64,000 nt of DNA from Pectobacterium carotovorum (lineage in GTDB: Bacteria > Pseudomonadota > Gammaproteobacteria > Enterobacterales > Enterobacteriaceae), in assembly GCA_016415585.1 (NCBI GenBank), contig CP066552.1:4402001-4466000 (forward strand). Direction: 5' to 3'. Below, piece by piece: positions 37,136 to 50,917 of this stretch. Both the position numbers and the translations under genes were made by a program. Within the stretch, counting starts at the first letter, position 1; every line of letters starts with the position of its first letter. The notes under the pieces were generated by a model that worked only from the letters and a program-made list of their open reading frames with translations, had not been told where the DNA came from and did not search any database.

Positions 37136-38662
37136 ATGTCATTGGCAGTTACCTATACTCGGGCAATGATTGGTGTACAAGCACCGGACGTTTATATCGA
37201 AGTTCACATCAGCAGCGGGCTGCCGGCCCTAACGCTGGTGGGCTTACCTGAAACCACCGTCAAGGAAGCGCGCGATCGCGTGCGCAGCGCACTCATCAAT
37301 TGCGGATTTACCTTTCCAGCAAAGCGCATCACGGTCAATCTCGCTCCCGCAGACTTGCCAAAAGAAGGGGGACGCTACGATCTGCCGATTGCTCTGGCGA
37401 TTCTGGCGGCCTCAGAACAAATCGATGGTGAAAAGCTAAGCCGCTACGAGTTTCTTGGCGAACTCGGTCTGTCTGGCACCTTACGTGGCGTCAATGGCGC
37501 GATTCCCGCCGCATTAGAAGCCATAAAAGCAGGCCGCCAGCTTATCCTGCCAGATGACAATAAACGGGAGATGACACTGATACCACAGGGTGAAGCGCTA
37601 ATGGCCGGGCATTTGTTGGACGTGTGTGCTTTTCTCAGTGGGGAAGAGGAATTGCTCAGTTGCTCCGACATGACGCCCGTTCCACCGATCGAGGAAGATA
37701 CCCTCGATCTGAAGGATATCATCGGTCAGGAGCAGGCTAAACGCGCGTTGGAAATCGCGGCGGCAGGCGGCCATAACTTGCTCTTACTGGGGCCACCGGG
37801 AACCGGGAAAACCATGCTGGCAAGCCGATTAGGCAATCTGATGCCGTCATTAAGCGATGAAGAAGCGCTGGAAAGCGCCGCTATCAACAGTCTAATCAAC
37901 ATTGATGCCACCATGACGCGCTGGCGAGCCAGGCCATTCAGAGCACCTCACCATAGTTCCTCCATGGCTGCGCTCGTGGGCGGAGGGTCGCTGCCCAAAC
38001 CCGGAGAGATCTCGCTCGCCCACAACGGCGTGCTATTTCTGGATGAATTACCGGAGTTTGAGCGACGCGTTTTAGACTCACTACGAGAGCCTCTGGAGTC
38101 CGGTGAAATTATCATTTCCCGCACTCGGGCTAAAGTGTGCTACCCAGCACGGGTGCAGCTCGTCGCCGCAATGAACCCCAGCCCTTCAGGCCACTATCAG
38201 GGCGTTCATAACCGATTGCCAGCACAACAAATACTGCGCTATCTCAGCAAACTTTCCGGCCCCTTTTTGGATCGCTTTGACCTTTCTATCGAAGTCCCTT
38301 TGCTGCCACCTGGGGTGTTATCTCAGCAGCATTATCAAGGCGAAAGCAGCGCGACGATTCGCGAACGCGTGCTGACCGCACGGCAAATACAGCTGAAGCG
38401 GGCAAATAAAATCAACGCACTGCTCACTTCACGCGAAATAGAAAAACACTGCGGATTGGAGATGGCTGATGCGGCCTATCTGGAAGAGGTGATGAACAAA
38501 CTTGGCTTATCTGTACGTGCGTGGCACAGGATATTGAAAGTCGCGCGCACGATAGCTGACCTCGGCGATCGGGACAACATAGAGAGAAAACACCTTGCCG
38601 AAGCGCTGAGCTATCGCTGTATGGATCGATTGCTCATCCAGCTCCACAAAAGCCTTGAATAG
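37136..38662 (+). CDS. comM: ComM/YifB family Mg-chelatase-like AAA ATPase
   Basis: Hexameric helicase that promotes branch migration during natural transformation in other bacteria; its role in enterobacteria (YifB) is less clear. From ATG 37136 (MSLAVTYTRAMIGVQAPDVY) the product is 508 residues; AAAGGGGAA lies upstream, and an open extension of 76 codons is rejected. An N-terminal Lon-like/ChlI domain (about 1-170) is followed by the AAA core with Walker A LLGPPGTGKTMLA, then VLFLDELPEF, and a C-terminal Mg-chelatase domain. Divergent from ilvL, as in E. coli. Confidence 0.94.
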   Translation: MSLAVTYTRAMIGVQAPDVYIEVHISSGLPALTLVGLPETTVKEARDRVRSALINCGFTFPAKRITVNLAPADLPKEGGRYDLPIALAILAASEQIDGEKLSRYEFLGELGLSGTLRGVNGAIPAALEAIKAGRQLILPDDNKREMTLIPQGEALMAGHLLDVCAFLSGEEELLSCSDMTPVPPIEEDTLDLKDIIGQEQAKRALEIAAAGGHNLLLLGPPGTGKTMLASRLGNLMPSLSDEEALESAAINSLINIDATMTRWRARPFRAPHHSSSMAALVGGGSLPKPGEISLAHNGVLFLDELPEFERRVLDSLREPLESGEIIISRTRAKVCYPARVQLVAAMNPSPSGHYQGVHNRLPAQQILRYLSKLSGPFLDRFDLSIEVPLLPPGVLSQQHYQGESSATIRERVLTARQIQLKRANKINALLTSREIEKHCGLEMADAAYLEEVMNKLGLSVRAWHRILKVARTIADLGDRDNIERKHLAEALSYRCMDRLLIQLHKSLE

Positions 38663-38694
38663 CGAGAGCGCTATATGGGTTCGCCACAAAAGGA

Positions 38695-38714
38695 AATGGG
38701 GCTAACGCCCCATT
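38695..38714. terminator. Terminator between comM and maoP
   Basis: AATGGGGC / GCCCCATT with a 4-nt loop, followed by CTTAATT on the plus strand and preceded by AAAAGGAA, lies between the two convergent stops and may act in both directions. Confidence 0.75.
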
Positions 38715-38719
38715 CTTAA

Positions 38720-39058
38720 TTAATCATCGCTTTCAGTGTATTCTTCCACCGCATCCATCTGCGGCTTACCACCAGACAACGTATGGAAGCGTTTAGGACG
38801 ACGGATACGATCCAGATATTTGGACCAAATTTTTTCCAGTTCCGTTTCCGCTTTACGTTCGCCGCGGCACATTGCAACAAACGATGTCTCTTCCTCAGTC
38901 ACTGGTTCACGTTTACCCAAATCCAGCTCGTTAAACGCGTAACCGTGGCGCTCCAACAATTGTGCTTCTTTAATCGTAAAGTCGCCATGTCGGGAAAAAC
39001 CACGCGGGTAGAACTTGTTATCAAAAAAACGATTAGTGGTAGAGAAGCTTTCTGCCAT
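38720..39058 (-). CDS. maoP: Macrodomain Ori organisation protein MaoP
   Basis: Formerly YifE; a 112-residue DUF413 protein needed in E. coli for organising the Ori macrodomain through the maoS site. From ATG 39058 ([20 protein letters not shown]) it matches the E. coli length and most residues, including [38 protein letters not shown] and [14 protein letters not shown]. An open extension of 28 codons upstream is not used. It is divergent from hdfR. Confidence 0.95.
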   Translation of the reverse strand: MAESFSTTNRFFDNKFYPRGFSRHGDFTIKEAQLLERHGYAFNELDLGKREPVTEEETSFVAMCRGERKAETELEKIWSKYLDRIRRPKRFHTLSGGKPQMDAVEEYTESDD

Positions 39059-39095
39059 CTTACACGCTCCTAATTCTTCTATGGTCGTGTTGTTT

Positions 39096-39116
39096 ATGGC
39101 GCGGAGTATTAGATAG
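39096..39116. promoter_or_regulatory. Candidate maoS-like site in the maoP-hdfR intergenic region
   Basis: The minus strand reads CTAATACTCCGCGCCAT just upstream of maoP. E. coli maoS is a short site next to maoP; my memory of its sequence resembles this, but I cannot confirm it. Offered only as a candidate. Confidence 0.3.
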
Positions 39117-39178
39117 GCTTGACATTGTGTAAAACAAAACATTTAAATCATTACGACAAAAATTTTTTGGAGATGGGC

Positions 39179-40006
39179 GTGGATACCGAATTACTAAAAA
39201 CCTTTCTGGAAGTCAGCAGGACAAGACACTTTGGCCGTGCCGCCGAATCCCTGTATCTCACGCAGTCAGCGGTGAGTTTTCGGATTCGCCAGTTAGAGAC
39301 GCAGCTTGGTGCCAACCTGTTCACGCGCCATCGGAACAACATACGCCTGACGCCCGCTGGAGAACGGCTTCTGCCCTATGCGGAAAGCCTTATCGGTACC
39401 TGGCAGATTGCCAAAAAAGAAGTCGCACGCTCGCAGCAACACAGCCTGCTTTCGGTAGGAGCAACGGCGTCACTCTGGGAGGCATATCTGACTCCCTGGC
39501 TACAATCGCTGTATCAACAGCGCCCGCTGCTCCAGCTAGAAGCGCGCATTGCCTTACGTCACTCGCTGGTAAAACAACTCCATGAGCGTCAGTTGGATCT
39601 GTTGATTACGACCGAACAACCAAAAATGGAAGAATTGGCAAGTCAGCTGCTGGGCAACTTCTCCCTTTCGCTGTTTGCTGCAGAAGCGCACCCACCCGGG
39701 CAGGAACTGCCCTATATAAAATTGGAGTGGGGCGCAGACTTTCATCAGCAGGAACATCGCCTATTAGCCAGCGATCAGCTTCCCGTTTTGACAACAACAT
39801 CAGCCCAGTTGACCCGCCAACTGCTTGAAACAACCGGCGGCTGCGCGTTTTTACCCAGCCATTGGTTACAAACCTATTCCAACCTGCGGATAGTTGGCGA
39901 CAGTCAGCCCGTCGTGCGCCCGTTTTACGCCGTTTGGTTACAAAACAGCGATCAGCAGACGATGATTCGTCAATTGCTGAAAACGCCTATTGTGATTAAT
40001 CCATGA
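39179..40006 (+). CDS. hdfR: LysR-type regulator HdfR
   Basis: Known in E. coli as a negative regulator of the flagellar master operon flhDC and an activator of gltBD. From GTG 39179 ([20 protein letters not shown]) the product is 275 residues; GGAG lies six bases before. An ATG two codons earlier touches the GGAG and is less likely. The winged helix [20 protein letters not shown] is followed by the effector domain, including [16 protein letters not shown]. It converges on yjfF with only 21 bp between them. Confidence 0.93.
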   Translation: MDTELLKTFLEVSRTRHFGRAAESLYLTQSAVSFRIRQLETQLGANLFTRHRNNIRLTPAGERLLPYAESLIGTWQIAKKEVARSQQHSLLSVGATASLWEAYLTPWLQSLYQQRPLLQLEARIALRHSLVKQLHERQLDLLITTEQPKMEELASQLLGNFSLSLFAAEAHPPGQELPYIKLEWGADFHQQEHRLLASDQLPVLTTTSAQLTRQLLETTGGCAFLPSHWLQTYSNLRIVGDSQPVVRPFYAVWLQNSDQQTMIRQLLKTPIVINP

Positions 40007-40027
40007 GCTATTTTGCTCACAACCCAC

Positions 40028-40990
40028 TTAAGCACGTCTGGCTAACCAGAATGTGCTTAACGCCTTCTGTAACCCAATGAAAGCAAACAGCAGGAAACCA
40101 ATGACGATTTTTGTCCACCATGAGCTCAAGGTGCCGTCAAACGTGATATACGTCTGAATCAGGCCCTGAATCAGCACGCCAAACAGGGTTCCCAATACGG
40201 TTCCGACACCGCCGGTCAGTAGCGTGCCGCCGATTACAACGGCAGCGATGGCATCCAATTCTACACCGCTTGCCGCCAGAGCATAACCGGCAGAGGTGTA
40301 GAGAGAGAAAACAATACCTGACAGCACCGCTAACGTACTGGAAAGCATGTAGATATGAATCGTCGTCCGCCTGACGGGCACCCCCATCAGTTCCGCTGAA
40401 TAGCTGCTACCCCCGATCGCATAAACACGGTTACCGAAACGGGTACGGTGCGCCATCACGATCCCCAGCAGTACCACAATCAACATAACCAGCGCCAGAA
40501 AGGTAAACCGTCCTCCATCCGGCATGCGCCATGCTAAACCCGCCAGTTGGCTATAGACCGGGTGATCGATTGGAATCGACTCCTGTGAGACGATAAAGCT
40601 CATTCCTCGGACAAAGAACATACCCGCCAGCGTGATAATAAAGGCTGGCAATTTGAGCGTATCGATAATCCATCCCATCAACCCGCCAAACATGGCGCCC
40701 ATCACCAGCGCTATTGCGAACGCAAAGAAAGGATCAATGCCATACGTACCAATCAGTTTGGCCAGTAACACACCCGTAAATGCAATCACTGACCCTACAG
40801 AGAGATCGATCCCACCAGACAGGATGACAAACGTCATCCCAACCGCCACGATCCCCAAAAAAGCGTTATCCGTCAGTAAATCAAAGAAAACTCGCGTCGA
40901 CGCAAAGCCGGGAAACTGGCTGAGACAGAATAAATAGCCAGCAATAAAGACCAGAATCGTCATCAACAGGGGGAAGTGGCGTTTCAACAT
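40028..40990 (-). CDS. yjfF: Galactofuranose-type sugar ABC transporter permease YjfF
   Basis: A 320-residue RbsC/AraH-family inner-membrane permease with about ten hydrophobic segments and the family motifs LSGGIDLSVGSVIAFTGV and ELDAIAAVVIGGTLLTGGVG. It is the second permease of a YtfQRT-YjfF system, which in E. coli imports galactofuranose. Its start overlaps the ytfT stop by one base (TAATG). It is the last gene of the operon. Confidence 0.92.
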   Translation of the reverse strand: MLKRHFPLLMTILVFIAGYLFCLSQFPGFASTRVFFDLLTDNAFLGIVAVGMTFVILSGGIDLSVGSVIAFTGVLLAKLIGTYGIDPFFAFAIALVMGAMFGGLMGWIIDTLKLPAFIITLAGMFFVRGMSFIVSQESIPIDHPVYSQLAGLAWRMPDGGRFTFLALVMLIVVLLGIVMAHRTRFGNRVYAIGGSSYSAELMGVPVRRTTIHIYMLSSTLAVLSGIVFSLYTSAGYALAASGVELDAIAAVVIGGTLLTGGVGTVLGTLFGVLIQGLIQTYITFDGTLSSWWTKIVIGFLLFAFIGLQKALSTFWLARRA

Positions 40991-42000
40991 TATGTTTTCC
41001 TCCTGAACAGGTGGTGCAGCGAAATACGTGGAGATTGCATAACCAAAACCAGCAGAACGACGAGAGCCTTCAGAACCAGGTTGAATTCCGGCCGATAGCC
41101 AGACAGCAGGATGCCGGTATTCATACTCTGAATAATCAAGGCACCGACGACAGAGAGCAGCAAATTAAAACGCCCCCCAAGTAGCGACCCGCCACCGATC
41201 ACCACGGCCAGAATCGCGTCTAATTCCAACCAGAGGCCCGCGTTGTTCGCATCCGCCCCACGGATATCTGCCGTCACGATAACGCCCGCTACGGCCGCAC
41301 ACACGCCGCATATGACATAAGCTGCGACCAATACCAGCTTCGTACTCACGCCAGCGTTGCGAGCCGATCGCAAATTAATACCGACTGATTCGATAAATAG
41401 CCCAAGCGCCGTTTTACGCGTCAAAATCCACAGCGCCAACAGCATTACGCAGGCAATAATCACTGGCATGGGTAGATAGAACAGGGTTCCGCTGCCCAGC
41501 TTAGCCAACCCGGCGTTATCAAACGTGATAATTTGACCTTCGGTAATCAACTGAGCAATGCCTCGCCCAGCAACCATCAGCATTAACGTCGCTACAATCG
41601 GCTGAATCTGTAACACCGCAACCAGAAAACCGTTCCATAGCCCACACAGCGCACCAACCAATAGCGCAATCAGTAATACAGAAGGGAGTGGATGACCAGC
41701 AGCGGTCAGTGTTGCGGCTGTCGCTCCAGCAATCGCCATAACTGCGCCCACCGATAAGTCGATACCGCCAGTGGCAATCACCAACGTCATACCTAATGCC
41801 AGCAGCGCAACGGGTGCACCGCGGTTAAGGATGTCGATAAGGCTACCGAACAAGCGCCCGTCCTGAATATGGAGGGAGAAGAAGTTGGGCGCGACCATGC
41901 TATCAATCAACAAGATGGCAACGAGCGCGAGAAGCTGTGGCACCCCTTTGGTGAACGTTAGGCGGACTTTTTTGGCAGGTTTGACGTTATTGTCTGTCAT
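40990..42000 (-). CDS. ytfT: Galactofuranose-type sugar ABC transporter permease YtfT
   Basis: A 336-residue RbsC-family permease. The motif ATGGIDLSVGAVMAIAGATA and the C-terminal LELDAILAVVIGGGSLLGGR are diagnostic. A charged N-terminal tail precedes the first membrane span near residue 20. It overlaps the ytfR end by 14 bp. With YjfF it would form the heterodimeric membrane channel. Confidence 0.92.
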   Translation of the reverse strand: MTDNNVKPAKKVRLTFTKGVPQLLALVAILLIDSMVAPNFFSLHIQDGRLFGSLIDILNRGAPVALLALGMTLVIATGGIDLSVGAVMAIAGATAATLTAAGHPLPSVLLIALLVGALCGLWNGFLVAVLQIQPIVATLMLMVAGRGIAQLITEGQIITFDNAGLAKLGSGTLFYLPMPVIIACVMLLALWILTRKTALGLFIESVGINLRSARNAGVSTKLVLVAAYVICGVCAAVAGVIVTADIRGADANNAGLWLELDAILAVVIGGGSLLGGRFNLLLSVVGALIIQSMNTGILLSGYRPEFNLVLKALVVLLVLVMQSPRISLHHLFRRKT

Positions 42001-43507
42001 CAGTTGCTCCCGCTTGTACTGCGATTGCCTGCATCACTGCGGCAACCGAGATCTCATTATGTTCGAGATGCGCAACGTGCTGCCTGTCACGCAGTACAAT
42101 GATGCGATCCGCATAACCGGTCAGTTCTTCCAATTCAGAAGAGATCACGAGTAAGGCCATCCCCTGCTCACACAGTTTTTCGATCAGGCGAATAATTTCA
42201 GCATGCGCACCAACATCGATCCCTCGTGTTGGTTCATCCAAAATCAAGAAGCGCGGTTCTGTTGCCAGCCAGCGCGATAGCAATACTTTTTGCTGATTCC
42301 CTCCTGATAGATACTGAATTTCCTGCTCTGGACCGGGCGTACGAATCCCTAATAGGCTGATAAATTTTTCAGCGATACGGGTTTGCTCACGTAAGGAAAT
42401 GGGCTTCAGCCAGCCGCGCTGCGCCTGAAGCGCCAAAATGATGTTCTCTCGTACCGTTGCAGCACCGACAATGCCATCAGTCTTGCGATCCTCAGGGCAA
42501 TAGCCAAAGCCGAGCTTTCCTGCTGCACGCGGCGTACGGATGCTGACTTGTTTGCCATCAACTCTGGCTTCGCCAGCATCAGGCACGTTAATACCAAATA
42601 TCAGCTGCGCGGTTTCTGTCCGGCCGGAACCCAGTAGACCAGCGAGGCCAACAATTTCTCCTGGGCGCACGGAAAGCTCGAAGTCATTAATCGAGCCACG
42701 CCGACCATAGTGTTTAAACTGCACGATGGGCTCACCTGAGACGTCACTATGTTCGCCACGCTTCAATAATGTTTCATCAAAACTGTGCCCCAACATCATT
42801 TGGACTAATTCAATACGTGGCAATTCTGCGGCAGGTAATGTCCCCACTAGTTTTCCATTACGCAAAACGGTAATTCTGTCGCTAATGCGATAAACCTGAT
42901 CCAGAAAGTGCGTCACAAATATCATACCGATTCCGCGGTCGCGCAACTTCCGTAATATATCCAGTAGCATATCGACTTCTTTTGCATCAAGGCTTGCGGT
43001 CGGTTCATCAAGAATTAAAACTTTAGCGGAAAGATCGATAGCTCTGGCAATGGCTACAATTTGTTGAACTGCGATGGAGTAATTACCAAGCGGATGGCTA
43101 ACATCGATCATCAGCCCATAATTCAATAAAAGTGCTTCGGCCTGATGTAAGATTTTATGTTGATCCACGATACCCCAGCGTGTGGGTTCACGGCCAATAA
43201 ATAGATTTGCTGCAACGGACAGGTTCGGTAATAGATTGACCTCCTGATAGACAGTACCAATACCCAACGACTGAGCATGAGCCGTATTTACAGGATTAAT
43301 CGCGATACCATCGAGGATAACTTCACCAGCTGAGCGATGGTAAACGCCAGTCAACGCCTTAATTAATGTTGATTTCCCTGCGCCATTCTCTCCTAATAGC
43401 GCCACTATTTCGCCACGATTAAGCGTGAAGTCCACTTGATCTAATGCTTTTACCCCCGGAAACTCAACGCTCATGCCCCGAATATCTAACAACCGTGTCG
43501 TTTCCAT
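41987..43507 (-). CDS. ytfR: Sugar ABC transporter ATP-binding protein YtfR
   Basis: A 506-residue tandem ATPase of the RbsA/MglA type. The first ATPase half has Walker A GENGAGKSTL and ILDEPTASLD; the second half has a degenerate P-loop region GLLGSGRTETAQ, the signature LSGGNQQKV and ILDEPTRGIDVGA, as usual for this family. The start chosen at 43507 (METTRLLDIRG) has AGG at proper spacing; two in-frame ATGs lie 2-3 codons earlier. Confidence 0.93.
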   Translation of the reverse strand: METTRLLDIRGMSVEFPGVKALDQVDFTLNRGEIVALLGENGAGKSTLIKALTGVYHRSAGEVILDGIAINPVNTAHAQSLGIGTVYQEVNLLPNLSVAANLFIGREPTRWGIVDQHKILHQAEALLLNYGLMIDVSHPLGNYSIAVQQIVAIARAIDLSAKVLILDEPTASLDAKEVDMLLDILRKLRDRGIGMIFVTHFLDQVYRISDRITVLRNGKLVGTLPAAELPRIELVQMMLGHSFDETLLKRGEHSDVSGEPIVQFKHYGRRGSINDFELSVRPGEIVGLAGLLGSGRTETAQLIFGINVPDAGEARVDGKQVSIRTPRAAGKLGFGYCPEDRKTDGIVGAATVRENIILALQAQRGWLKPISLREQTRIAEKFISLLGIRTPGPEQEIQYLSGGNQQKVLLSRWLATEPRFLILDEPTRGIDVGAHAEIIRLIEKLCEQGMALLVISSELEELTGYADRIIVLRDRQHVAHLEHNEISVAAVMQAIAVQAGATDDRQ

Positions 43508-43697
43508 CAGCATCACCTATGCGACAACTTAACAAGGCTACGTCACACCTGAGCAATATTATGGTAAGTAGGCTGACAATATTCACTGTCCTGTCATTTA
43601 ACGGTACAGAAAGCATCGCAAGCCCACTTTCCCATATTCATATTTCTGCCAGGTATTTAGCAAAATTTATATCAATGATAAATCCACAATATAAATA

Positions 43698-44654
43698 TCA
43701 ATAACCAAGGTCTTTCTTGGTTTCATATTCCTGTTTTGCTGTGTCAGGCAGTAATAAACGTGATTCGGTTTGAATGAATTTTTCAGGCTGTTTTCCGTCT
43801 TTCTTCATCGCTAATAAAGCATCAAAAGCAGGCCCGGCCATATTAGGTGTTAATTCAACGGTGGCATTAGCTTCGCCATTCATCATGGCTTTGAAAATAT
43901 CAGGGACACCATCAATGGAGACAACTTTTATTTGTGAACCAGGTTTCAGGCCAGCTTCTTTAATTGCCTGAATAGCGCCTATAGCCATGTCATCATTATG
44001 TGCATAAACCGCACAGATATTCTTTCCGTTCTGCTCAGCTTTAATAAAGCTTTCCATAACCTCTTTACCCTTACTGCGAGTAAAGTCTCCCGACTGTGAG
44101 CGAATAATTTTTATCTGTGGATCTGAAGCTATACCGTCAGCAAACCCTTTCTTACGGTTTATCGCAACGCTAGCCCCAACCGTTCCCTGTAATTCAACAA
44201 CATTACAAGGTTTGCCTGCGGCTTCTTTCACAAGCCACTCCCCTGCTACTTTTCCTTCATAGACGCTATCAGAGACGATAGCAGCGGTGTACAACGATGG
44301 ATCGCTAACCTCAATCGTTCTATCAAGCAGGAACACTGGGGTTTTTGCTTCTTTAGCTTCCTGTAAGACTGGTGCCCAACCTGTCGCGACGACTGGCGCA
44401 ATAAATATGGCATCTACGCCCTGAGCGATGAACGACCGCACAGCCTTAATCTGATTCTCCTGCTTCTGCTGAGCATCAGCTATTTTTAACGTTATTCCAC
44501 GCTTCTCGGCTTCCTGCTTTGATACTTTAGTTTCCGCAGAGCGCCATCCTGATTCTGAACCAATCTGGGAAAAACCAACAGTTAAGGGTTTTGCCTGTAC
44601 GGCACCACACAACGCAGTGCTTACAGCAACAGCTACCAGTAAACGTCTGTACAT
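43698..44654 (-). CDS. ytfQ: Galactofuranose-type periplasmic binding protein YtfQ
   Basis: A 318-residue periplasmic sugar-binding protein with a signal peptide cleaved after AVQA (about residue 22) and mature start KPLTVGFSQIGSESGWR, the same opening as E. coli YtfQ. VELQGTVGASVAINRKKGF and YAHNDDMAIGAIQAIKEAG line the ligand cleft in this family. First gene of the transporter operon, followed by a 181-bp gap before ytfR with no gene. Galactofuranose as ligand is taken from the E. coli homologue. Confidence 0.93.
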   Translation of the reverse strand: MYRRLLVAVAVSTALCGAVQAKPLTVGFSQIGSESGWRSAETKVSKQEAEKRGITLKIADAQQKQENQIKAVRSFIAQGVDAIFIAPVVATGWAPVLQEAKEAKTPVFLLDRTIEVSDPSLYTAAIVSDSVYEGKVAGEWLVKEAAGKPCNVVELQGTVGASVAINRKKGFADGIASDPQIKIIRSQSGDFTRSKGKEVMESFIKAEQNGKNICAVYAHNDDMAIGAIQAIKEAGLKPGSQIKVVSIDGVPDIFKAMMNGEANATVELTPNMAGPAFDALLAMKKDGKQPEKFIQTESRLLLPDTAKQEYETKKDLGY

Positions 44655-45058
44655 ACTTAAACTCCTTCTGCGTAGTCTTACAGCTACTTAGTCAGATTTC
44701 AGGTACAAAATAGCGCTACGAATTTCTGCTATAGCGCTACCGATGTGATGTTGGCAGGTATCACTAACAAGTGAATGCGACCTGAAGGATCGTTCTGAAA
44801 AAACGATTTACCGTTCACTCAGGTTGTAGATAGTTTTAGTTCAAATATCGAACAAGGTGAATGAGCAAGTTCACAACCTGGTATTACGGTGATTTTGTGC
44901 ATATTTACAGCTAAATCAGCACGATCTATCAACAACACATCAGAAAAATTTATCTATTAAATAACAACACGTTAGATTAATTAGACATCCAGAGGGGAGA
45001 AATAACGGAGAAATTGGAAAGAGGGATACGAGACAGGATCGAGCATAAAGTACAGATC
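44655..45058. promoter_or_regulatory. ytfQ upstream region
   Basis: No gene is seen in this AT-rich stretch. An inverted repeat GTGAATGAGCAAGTTCAC (44858-44874) sits inside a wider pair CAGGTTGT (44820-44827) / ACAACCTG (44873-44880) and could be a regulator site for the transporter. The part nearest the rrn terminator shows no further signal. Confidence 0.35.
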
Positions 45059-45091
45059 AAAAAAAACCCTTCACGATAACGTGAAGGGTTT
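45059..45091 (-). terminator. rrn operon terminator
   Basis: On the minus strand AACCCTTCACG / CGTGAAGGGTT with a 4-nt loop is followed by TTTTTT. It lies five bases after the 3' end of the last tRNA of the rrn operon. Confidence 0.92.
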
Positions 45092-45095
45092 TATT

Positions 45096-45171
45096 TGGCA
45101 GGGGCGGAGAGACTCGAACTCGCGACACCCGGTTTTGGAGACCGGTGCTCTACCAACTGAGCTACGCCCCT
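45096..45171 (-). tRNA. trpT: tRNA-Trp (anticodon CCA)
   Basis: A 76-nt tRNA starting AGGGGCGTAGCTCAG with encoded 3' CCA. The anticodon stem-loop is CCGGT-CTCCAAA-ACCGG, giving anticodon CCA. It is the last gene of the rrn operon, as trpT is in E. coli rrnC. Confidence 0.97.
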
Positions 45172-45225
45172 AAATTACGCTTAACATTATGCCTGCTAAA
45201 GTTAGCAGACATAATGTTAAATAAG

Positions 45226-45302
45226 TGGCGGAACGGACGGGGCTCGAACCCGCGACCCCCTGCGTGACAGGCAGGTATTCTAACCAACTGAACTACCGCT
45301 CC
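45226..45302 (-). tRNA. aspT: tRNA-Asp (anticodon GTC)
   Basis: A 77-nt tRNA starting GGAGCGGTAGTTCAG and ending in CCA. The anticodon loop is CTGTCAC, anticodon GTC. It lies distal to 5S rRNA, as aspT does in E. coli rrnC. Confidence 0.97.
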
Positions 45303-45352
45303 ACCGAATTTCTCTACAACCACCAGATCGCTCCGGCTTACTGCTTAATTTG

Positions 45353-45472
45353 ATGCCTGGCAGTTCCCTACTCTCACATGGGGAAGCCCCACACTACCAT
45401 CGGCGCTACGGCGTTTCACTTCTGAGTTCGGCATGGGGTCAGGTGGGACCACCGCGCTATCGCCGCCAGGCA
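45353..45472 (-). rRNA. rrf: 5S ribosomal RNA
   Basis: A 120-nt gene beginning TGCCTGGCGGCGATAGCGCG and ending GCCAGGCAT, whose ends pair. The conserved CCGAACTCAGAAGTGAAAC loop is present. Confidence 0.97.
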
Positions 45473-45595
45473 AATTCTGTTTCATTCCAACCGTCATGCT
45501 TTGCTCTCGCTCTCGCATAACCATCAGAACCAATCCTAAAACAAGCTGATTATCAAAATCTCTTTGAGTCACTCTCAAAACACCTTCGGTGTTGT

Positions 45596-48502
<2,907 letters not shown>

Positions 48503-48725
48503 TCACAACCCGAAGGTGTCTTTAATAAATAAAGCCAACATCGCGCTGTGATTATTTGAGAGACTCATTGACAGACTGATGCATCACTCACACCACATTA
48601 CTGTTGTGTCAGTATGTTCAGCTGTCATGTTTCAATTTTCAGCTTGTTCCAGATTGTTAAAGAGCAAAACGTCGCAGTGCACCCAAGCAGGTACACTCTG
48701 AAGTTTTCTATGCAGCGAGTAGTGA
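48503..48725 (-). promoter_or_regulatory. tRNA-Ala to 23S spacer with boxA
   Basis: The spacer holds no gene. A boxA antitermination element TGCTCTTTAACAA (minus strand, 48666-48654) precedes the 23S gene, as in other enterobacterial rrn operons. Confidence 0.8.
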
Positions 48726-48801
48726 TGGTGGAGCTATGCGGGATCGAACCGCAGACCTCCTGCGTGCAAGGCAGGCGCTCTCCCAGCTGAGCTATAACCC
48801 C
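48726..48801 (-). tRNA. alaT: tRNA-Ala (anticodon TGC)
   Basis: A 76-nt tRNA starting GGGGTTATAGCTCAG and ending in CCA; anticodon loop CTTGCAC. It is in the 16S-23S spacer, after tRNA-Ile. The symbol is a generic choice, as the operon letter is unknown. Confidence 0.96.
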
Positions 48802-48843
48802 ATCGTTGCTTACAGATACCTTAGATACCACTCACGGAAGAGT

Positions 48844-48920
<77 letters not shown>

Positions 48921-48993
48921 ATTAAGGTATTTCTGCTCGTTATTTTCATCAGACAATCTGTGTGAGCACTTCACTTAACACACATCTTCTTGG

Positions 48994-50535
<1,542 letters not shown>

Positions 50536-50687
50536 AAGATTTGTTTGATTTGCTGAACTCGTCAGCGATGCTCAAAGAATTAGTCACTGTTCATTCGTAA
50601 TGAATTTTACTGTTGTTCACTCTTCAAGACTTTTTTATATCGTTAAGATACGGTCTTGTGAGTGCCCACACAGATTGTCTGATTAAA

Positions 50688-50700
50688 TTGTTAAAGAGCA
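50688..50700 (-). promoter_or_regulatory. rrn leader boxA
   Basis: TGCTCTTTAACAA on the minus strand, ~150 bp before the 16S gene; binding site of the NusB-S10 antitermination complex in enterobacterial rrn leaders. Confidence 0.9.
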
Positions 50701-50730
50701 GTGCCACATCTTCCGTGGCGCGGGCCGCAT

Positions 50731-50758
50731 ATATTATGCTTTTCCGCTGTGAAGTCAA
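50731..50758 (-). promoter_or_regulatory. rrn P2 promoter
   Basis: TTGACT and TAATAT separated by 16 bp on the minus strand, followed by a GC-rich start region and a hairpin just before boxA. It matches the P2 position and form in E. coli rrn operons. Confidence 0.88.
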
Positions 50759-50838
50759 GTCATTACTGACCGCCTTCGTTGAATCTTTTTTCCTGTCACC
50801 ACAACCGCGTGTCGCTGTTGCCGTGTCAGTGGAGGCGC

Positions 50839-50866
50839 ATTATAGGGACTTCTCGGCCACTGACAA
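50839..50866 (-). promoter_or_regulatory. rrn P1 promoter
   Basis: TTGTCA and TATAAT separated by 16 bp with GCGCCTCC discriminator, the strong stringently controlled rrn P1. An AT-rich UP-element-like stretch (AATTTTTTTGCATTT on the minus strand) lies just upstream, between P1 and the murI stop. Confidence 0.92.
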
Positions 50867-50917
50867 GCGCTAAATGCAAAAAAATTATCGTTTGTCTACT
50901 ATTTGCCCACAAGGCTA

